From Parcubacteria group bacterium CG2_30_45_37 (GTDB lineage: Bacteria > Patescibacteriota > Patescibacteriia > Patescibacteriales > GWC2-42-12), in contig MNZH01000086.1 of the NCBI GenBank assembly GCA_001873515.1, forward strand, positions 1 to 10,384: a stretch of DNA of 10,384 nucleotides, written 5' to 3'. The notes below the pieces were generated by a model. It was not told the origin of the DNA and did not search any database. It worked only from the letters and a program-made list of their open reading frames with translations. Of this stretch, positions 6,096 through 10,384 are shown piece after piece; within the stretch, counting starts at the first letter, position 1, and each line of letters starts with the position of its first letter. The position numbers and the translations under genes are program-made.

Positions 6096-7838
6096 ATGAA
6101 TAATAAGTCGGCCGAATTGATAAGCCTATTGATTAAAAATAAAGCAGTTGACCAGGCGGAATTGGAAAAAATCAGAGAGTTGCCGGAATTTAGCGACCGC
6201 CCGGAAGAAGCTCTTGTCAGCCAAGGCTTGGTTGACGCTGAAGTTTTGGCCGAGCTCAAGGCTAAAGTCTATAAGTTGAGTTATAAAAATCTTTTGGATT
6301 TTAAAATTCCCGACCAAGTGTTGAATTTAATTCCTTTGGAAGTGGCGGAAAATTATCAGATAATTTGTTTTGAAGTTGGTGGAGGCAAAATGAAATTCGG
6401 CATGGTTGACCCGGAAAATTTTAAAGCGATTGAAGCCATTGATTTTTTGGCCAAAGAAGAGAATTTGACGCCGGAAATTTATTTAATCTCCGGCGCCAGC
6501 CTGGCCAACGCCCTGAAACATTATAAAACTTTAAGCAAGGAGGTTTCTAAAGCTTTAAAATCAAAGGAAGAGGAAGAGGTGCGGGAGCAGGCCAGGAAAA
6601 AGATAAAAATAGAAGAAGTTGAAGAGATTACCAAATCGGCGCCGGTGTCAAAAATCGTTTCAGTGATTATCAGGCATGCGGTTGATGGCCGGGCTTCTGA
6701 CATCCACATTGAGCCCATGGCCAAGGAAAGCCGGGTCAGATACCGCATTGACGGAATTTTGCACACTTCACTGGTTTTGCCGAAAAGCGTCCATAGCGCC
6801 ATTGTCGGCAGGGTTAAAGTTTTGGCCGATTTGAAGCTTGATGAAACCAGAATGCCGCAAGACGGCAGAATCAGGGTTAGCATTAACGACAAAGAAATTG
6901 ATTTGAGGATTTCCGTTCTACCCCTACTGAATGATGAAAAAGTGGTGATGAGGATTTTGGACGTGACCAGGGGCGCGCCCACCTTGGCGGAGTTGGGCTT
7001 TATGGGCCCGGGGCTGAAAGTGATAAAGAAGAATTTGGCAATGACTGATGGCATGTTTTTAATTACCGGACCGACCGGCTCCGGCAAATCCACCACTCTT
7101 TTTTCCGTTTTGACCAGCCTTAACGAGGAGGGGATTAATATTTCCACGCTGGAAGACCCGGTAGAATATTTTATTAAAGGGGTCAACCAATCGCAAGTCC
7201 GGCCGGAGATCGGTTTCACTTTCGCTTCCGGCTTGCGCTCGCTATTAAGACAGGACCCTGATATTATCATGGTGGGAGAAATCAGGGATAATGAAACCGC
7301 CGAATTGGGCATTCATGCCAGTTTAACCGGGCATTTTGTCTTGTCAACCCTGCATACCAACGACGCTTTGGGCGCCATCCCCAGGCTGTTAGACATGAAA
7401 GTTGAACCTTTTCTCCTGGGGTCAACTTTAAACGTGGTCTTGGGGCAAAGGTTGGTCAGGAAAATTTGCGAGCATTGTAAAGAAGAACAAAGGTTGCCGG
7501 TTGAAATCGTCGAGAGCGTCAGGCAGGAGCTGGCCATAACGCCTAAAGCGGTGATTGAACAAATGCTGCCCGATTTTGATTTGAAAAAAATTAAATTTTA
7601 TAAAGGCAAGGGCTGTTCCCGCTGCGGCTTGACCGGTTATCGGGGTCGGGTGGCCTTAGCCGAAGTGCTGGATGTTAATGATAAGATTAAAGAGATAGTG
7701 ATGGATAATAAAAAAAATTTGACGCTGGACGATTTGGTAAAAAATCAAAATTTCATTACCATGAAACAAGACGGCCTAATCAAGGTTTTAATGGGTCTGA
7801 CTACCATGGAAGAAATCATGCGCACGGTCAACGTTTAA
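6096..7838 (+). CDS. pilB: Type IV pilus extension ATPase PilB
   Basis: PilB is the hexameric cytoplasmic motor of the GspE/PilB family that powers pilin polymerisation at PilC. From the ATG at 6096 it has 580 residues, typical for the family. An N-terminal MshEN/GspE-N-like domain (about 1-150) is followed by a highly charged linker, then the ATPase core: Asp box SDIHIEP (201-207), Walker A GPTGSGKST (325-333), Walker B with GEIRD (394-398, catalytic E395) and His box TGHFVLSTLHTND (411-423). The zinc-binding cysteines are also present (C458, C461, C507, C510). All catalytic residues are intact, in contrast to the downstream pilT homologue. A TTG at 6090 is in frame, but the ATG two codons later is preferred. 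No clear Shine-Dalgarno motif precedes it. Confidence 0.96.
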   Translation: MNNKSAELISLLIKNKAVDQAELEKIRELPEFSDRPEEALVSQGLVDAEVLAELKAKVYKLSYKNLLDFKIPDQVLNLIPLEVAENYQIICFEVGGGKMKFGMVDPENFKAIEAIDFLAKEENLTPEIYLISGASLANALKHYKTLSKEVSKALKSKEEEEVREQARKKIKIEEVEEITKSAPVSKIVSVIIRHAVDGRASDIHIEPMAKESRVRYRIDGILHTSLVLPKSVHSAIVGRVKVLADLKLDETRMPQDGRIRVSINDKEIDLRISVLPLLNDEKVVMRILDVTRGAPTLAELGFMGPGLKVIKKNLAMTDGMFLITGPTGSGKSTTLFSVLTSLNEEGINISTLEDPVEYFIKGVNQSQVRPEIGFTFASGLRSLLRQDPDIIMVGEIRDNETAELGIHASLTGHFVLSTLHTNDALGAIPRLLDMKVEPFLLGSTLNVVLGQRLVRKICEHCKEEQRLPVEIVESVRQELAITPKAVIEQMLPDFDLKKIKFYKGKGCSRCGLTGYRGRVALAEVLDVNDKIKEIVMDNKKNLTLDDLVKNQNFITMKQDGLIKVLMGLTTMEEIMRTVNV

Positions 7839-7862
7839 TTAATTTATTCATAACTGAAACAT

Positions 7863-8249
7863 ATGCCAAAAGATAAAATAAAAATTCTTTTAGTGGAAGA
7901 TGATTCGTTTTTACTGGGCATGTATGCCACTAAATTTGAAATGGAGAATTTTAAAGTAATCACGGCGGAAGACGGGGAAAAAGCGGTGCGCGCGGCCCTA
8001 AAGGAATTGCCGGATATTATTCTCTTGGACATTATTTTGCCCAAGCAGAATGGTTTTGAGGTCTTGCGCCAGCTAAAAGCCGACCAGTCAACAGCCAATG
8101 TGCCGGTGATACTTTTGACCAATTTGAGCCAAAAAGATGAAATTGAACAGGGACTGAAGCTGGGAGCGGAAGATTATCTGATTAAGGCCCATTTTATGCC
8201 TTCGGAAGTGGTGGAGAAAATAAAAAAAGTTTTAAATTCACCCCGTTAA
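7863..8249 (+). CDS. Single-domain CheY-like response regulator
   Basis: The 128-residue protein is a bare receiver domain without an output domain. It has the acidic pocket (E12, D13, D14), the phospho-acceptor D56, the switch T86 and the conserved K108. After the Lys it reads Ala rather than the usual cis-Pro (IKAHFMP), a departure from classical receivers. It sits between the extension and retraction motor genes, 24 bases after pilB, which suggests control of pilus motor output by protein contact, as single-domain regulators do in twitching systems. No histidine kinase is in the window, so a distant or orphan kinase must supply phosphate if it is phosphorylated. Its last codons and stop lie within a strong RNA structure. 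The domain call is secure; the target is inferred. Confidence 0.93.
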   Translation: MPKDKIKILLVEDDSFLLGMYATKFEMENFKVITAEDGEKAVRAALKELPDIILLDIILPKQNGFEVLRQLKADQSTANVPVILLTNLSQKDEIEQGLKLGAEDYLIKAHFMPSEVVEKIKKVLNSPR

Positions 8250-8293
8250 ATACCCGCTTAATCGGGTCTGCCTATGGCAGAATTTAACGGGGT
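8240..8293 (+). repeat. Perfect three-way-junction element between the response regulator gene and pilT
   Basis: An outer 12-bp stem, ACCCCGTTAAAT (8240-8251) with ATTTAACGGGGT (8282-8293), encloses two abutting hairpins. One is ACCCG (8252-8256) with CGGGT (8263-8267) and a 6-base loop. The other is CTGCC (8268-8272) with GGCAG (8276-8280) and a 3-base loop. Only A8281 is unpaired at the junction. The response regulator stop (8247-8249) is inside the outer stem, and an ATG in frame with pilT (8274) spans the small loop and the first base of the adjoining stem. No U-run follows, so a simple terminator is unlikely. Candidates are a REP-like mobile repeat, an RNA processing or stability site, or a translation control structure. 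Confidence 0.75.
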
Positions 8294-8303
8294 AAATAAA
8301 AAT

Positions 8304-9338
8304 ATGGAAGTGCCGTCAATTTTATTAAATCGAATTTTGTCGGATTTGGCCAAAAAAAACGGCTCTGATTTGCATCTGTCGGTTGGCAGCGCGCCCATGA
8401 TCAGGGCGAGCGGGGAGTTTCAGCCCCTGGCGGACCAGGAAATCATCACCAGCGAAATTTTAAATAAAATTATAGAAACTTTTTTAAGCCAGGAGGAAAT
8501 CGTCAGATTAAAAGAAACCAAGGGCATAGTTTTGGTGAGAAATCTGGTCAATTTTCGTTTTCGCATCAATGTTTTTTACGAGAAGGGCCTTTTGGCCGCA
8601 TCTTTCCATTATGTTCCGAACCTGATTAGAAGTCTTCAGGAATTGGGCTTGCCGGAAGCGCGCCATAATTTCTTAAAAGCCAATTCTGGCCTGCTGGTCA
8701 TTGCCGGCGCTTATAACTCCGGGAAAACCACCACGGCGGCTTCTTTTATTGAAGAGATTAACAAGACCAGCGTTAAAAACATCGTCACCATTGAAGACCC
8801 GATTGAATATTTGTTTGTCGGTAAAAAGAGCCTGGTGACCCAAAGGCAGATCGGCAGTGACGTTAACAACGTAACCGAGGCGCTGGATTATTGTTTAAAC
8901 GAGGATTTGGATGTCATTTATCTTAACGAGATAAAAGACGAGCCAACCTTTAACCAGGCCTTGGTTAAAATTTTTGAGCTGGCCTCGGGCAACTGCTTAG
9001 TGGTTTTGGAGATAAACGCCGACAGCTCGGAAAGAGTTTTAGAAAAGATTCTGGGCGGCTTGAGCCGCCAGATGACCGCCGAAGCCGCTCGTTACAATTT
9101 AGCCGATATTTTAGTCGGCATCGTGGTGCAGAAGTTGGTTAAACGGCGCGGCGGCGGCTTGATTCTGGCTAACGAGATTCTACTGAATAACGCCCCGGTC
9201 AAATCCTTAATCAGAGAAGGGAAAATCTATCAGCTTAAAAGCGTCATGCAGACTTCCAGAAAAGAAGGCATGATTAACCTGGAAAAATCTTTAGAAAATT
9301 TGGTTGAAGCCGGAGAAATTAGGCGCGAAGATATCTAA
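8304..9338 (+). CDS. PilT-family ATPase with degenerate catalytic motifs
   Basis: From the ATG at 8304 the product has 344 residues, the usual PilT length. PilT features kept are the Asp box GSDLHLSVG near the N-terminus, an intact P-loop GAYNSGKT (135-142), TIEDPIEYL and the C-terminal IREGK segment. Changed features are Walker B, where the usual VGE(M/I)RD reads LNEIKD (207-212; E209 kept), and the His box, where TGH and STLHTND read SGN (228-230) and VLEINAD (234-240), so both histidines are gone. It may bind nucleotide yet hydrolyse poorly, or act as a PilU-like modulator in a mixed hexamer. The in-frame ATG at 8274 would add ten residues, but it lies in a strong hairpin; 8304 also fits family alignment better. 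The stop is 16 bases before pilC. Confidence 0.88.
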   Translation: MEVPSILLNRILSDLAKKNGSDLHLSVGSAPMIRASGEFQPLADQEIITSEILNKIIETFLSQEEIVRLKETKGIVLVRNLVNFRFRINVFYEKGLLAASFHYVPNLIRSLQELGLPEARHNFLKANSGLLVIAGAYNSGKTTTAASFIEEINKTSVKNIVTIEDPIEYLFVGKKSLVTQRQIGSDVNNVTEALDYCLNEDLDVIYLNEIKDEPTFNQALVKIFELASGNCLVVLEINADSSERVLEKILGGLSRQMTAEAARYNLADILVGIVVQKLVKRRGGGLILANEILLNNAPVKSLIREGKIYQLKSVMQTSRKEGMINLEKSLENLVEAGEIRREDI

Positions 9339-9354
9339 TAATTAACCTTTTAAA

Positions 9355-10384
9355 ATGCCGATTTTTAAATACAAAGCTTTTGATAGGGAAAAAAAGTTAC
9401 AGGAAGGCCTGGTGGAGGCCGCCAATAAGGAATATGTCGGAGAAATATTAAAAGAGAAGGGTTTTTCCGTGGTGGCGATTTCTTTGGTCAGCGGCGGCAA
9501 AAAGGGCGGTTTGAGTTTTTTGAACCGCGTCGGCGCTAAAGATATCGTGGTTTTTTCGCGCCAATTTTCGGTTTTGATTTCTGCCAATGTCGCCATGATG
9601 CAGGTGCTTAAGATTTTAGTGGACCAGACCAACAACCTTACTTTAAAGATGATAGTTTCCGAAGTGGCCGATGAAGTTGACGCCGGCTCAACCCTATCCG
9701 AAGCTTTAAATAAGCGGCCGAAAGTTTTTTCCAACTTTTATGTAAGCGTGGTCAAATCCGGAGAAATTTCCGGTAAGCTGGACGAGGTGCTGAATTATTT
9801 GGCCGACGAAACGGAGAAAGATTATGATATGATGAGTAAAATCAGAGGCGCGATGATTTACCCGGCTTTTGTCTTATGCTCCTTGGGCGTGGTCGGCGTC
9901 GTCATGATGGTTTTCGTGGTGCCCAAGCTCACCGCCATTTTGACGGAAAGCGGCGCCGAATTGCCCTTAACCACCAGAATTTTGATCGGCACCTCCTCTT
10001 TTATGTCCAACTATTGGTGGCTTTTATTGATTATTATCGCGGCCTTGGCTTTCGCTTTTAGGTTTTACGTCAGCAAACCCAATGGCCGGCGTCAGTTGGA
10101 TTATTTAAAACTAAAATTACCAATTTTCGGCCATTTATTCCAGCTGATTTATTTAGTGCGCTTTACCCGTTCAATGAACACTTTAATTGTCGGCGGCGTC
10201 ACCATCGCCAATAGTTTAAAGGTCGCCGCCGAGGTGGTGGGCAATAAGATTTACCAGGAGCTGATTGAAGAAACCATTAAAGAAGTGGAAGACGGCAATT
10301 CAATTTCCAGCGTTTTCCAGAACAGCAAAACCATACCCAAGATGGTTTCCCAGATGTTAAGTATCGGGGAAAAGACCGGCAAAA
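9355..10384 (+). CDS. pilC: Type IV pilus platform protein PilC (GspF family), 3' end cut by window edge
   Basis: PilC is the polytopic inner-membrane platform on which the motor ATPases act. My translation from the ATG at 9355 runs open to the edge for 343 residues of a usual 400 or so, so the final membrane helix and stop lie outside. The short N-terminal segment begins MPIFKYKAFD. The first T2SSF domain carries SGEISGKLDEVL (135-146) and RGAMIYPA (164-171). Two hydrophobic segments follow (about 172-195 and 222-241). The second T2SSF domain repeats the motif with GEKTG at the very end of the window. Only 16 bases separate it from the pilT homologue, so it is part of the same operon. The upstream bases are AT-rich without a clear Shine-Dalgarno motif. 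Confidence 0.95.
   Translation, partial: MPIFKYKAFDREKKLQEGLVEAANKEYVGEILKEKGFSVVAISLVSGGKKGGLSFLNRVGAKDIVVFSRQFSVLISANVAMMQVLKILVDQTNNLTLKMIVSEVADEVDAGSTLSEALNKRPKVFSNFYVSVVKSGEISGKLDEVLNYLADETEKDYDMMSKIRGAMIYPAFVLCSLGVVGVVMMVFVVPKLTAILTESGAELPLTTRILIGTSSFMSNYWWLLLIIIAALAFAFRFYVSKPNGRRQLDYLKLKLPIFGHLFQLIYLVRFTRSMNTLIVGGVTIANSLKVAAEVVGNKIYQELIEETIKEVEDGNSISSVFQNSKTIPKMVSQMLSIGEKTGK

Noticed and set aside
6521..7312. 263-codon open frame on the minus strand
   Set aside because: It is a shadow of pilB, covering its Walker motifs; the translation is Ser/Leu-rich and of no recognisable family.
8240..8293. Rho-independent terminator between the response regulator gene and pilT
   Set aside because: The stem is strong but is followed by TAAATAAAAAT rather than a T-run, and the operon continues in the same direction. 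It also differs in shape from a simple hairpin.
1..10384. Alternative genetic code (UGA as Gly or Trp), known in some CPR lineages
   Set aside because: All genes read through to TAA or TAG without any in-frame TGA, and the recognised motifs translate correctly with the standard bacterial code.
1..10384. CRISPR array, tRNA, rRNA or insertion-sequence transposase
   Set aside because: No regularly spaced direct repeats, no RNA gene signatures and no transposase-like reading frame were seen on either strand.

Overview
The window is a compact bacterial chromosomal region with two gene groups transcribed away from a shared, AT-rich promoter block (about 2593-2753). Leftward, on the minus strand, lie a membrane-anchored beta-propeller protein and the DNA-repair ATPase RadA, which runs off the left edge. 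Rightward, on the plus strand, is a tightly packed type IV pilus (T4P) assembly operon: pilM, pilN, pilO, a small single-pass PilP/MshK-like protein, pilB, a lone CheY-type response regulator, a divergent pilT-like ATPase and pilC, which is cut by the right edge. Gaps between pilus genes are 1 to 54 bases, so they are probably one transcript.

The organism is probably a Patescibacteria/CPR lineage (Parcubacteria-like). This is an inference from four things: the T4P gene order with an embedded response regulator; no secretin (pilQ) gene in view, although one could lie outside; AT-rich sequence without a clear Shine-Dalgarno motif before nearly every start; and short GC-rich palindromic repeats inside coding sequence. 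The standard code suffices: visible stops are TAA (seven genes) and TAG (pilM), and no in-frame TGA is needed.

How the parts should work together: PilM (cytoplasmic actin-like protein) binds the N-terminal tail of PilN. PilN and PilO form the inner-membrane alignment complex. PilC is the membrane platform on which the PilB hexamer drives pilus extension. The PilT homologue would normally retract the pilus, but here it lacks the His-box histidines and has a changed Walker B, so its activity is uncertain. The response regulator may tune motor activity. No pilin, prepilin peptidase or sensor kinase is present in the window.

The most notable non-coding signals are a perfect 54-nt three-way-junction structure spanning the end of the response regulator gene and the start of pilT, a GC-rich palindromic insert in the PilN tail that shares a 14-bp repeat with pilO, and back-to-back promoters whose -10 boxes overlap on one 16-bp palindrome. 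Most of the window is ordinary T4P and housekeeping content. I do not see a wholly unknown multi-gene system.
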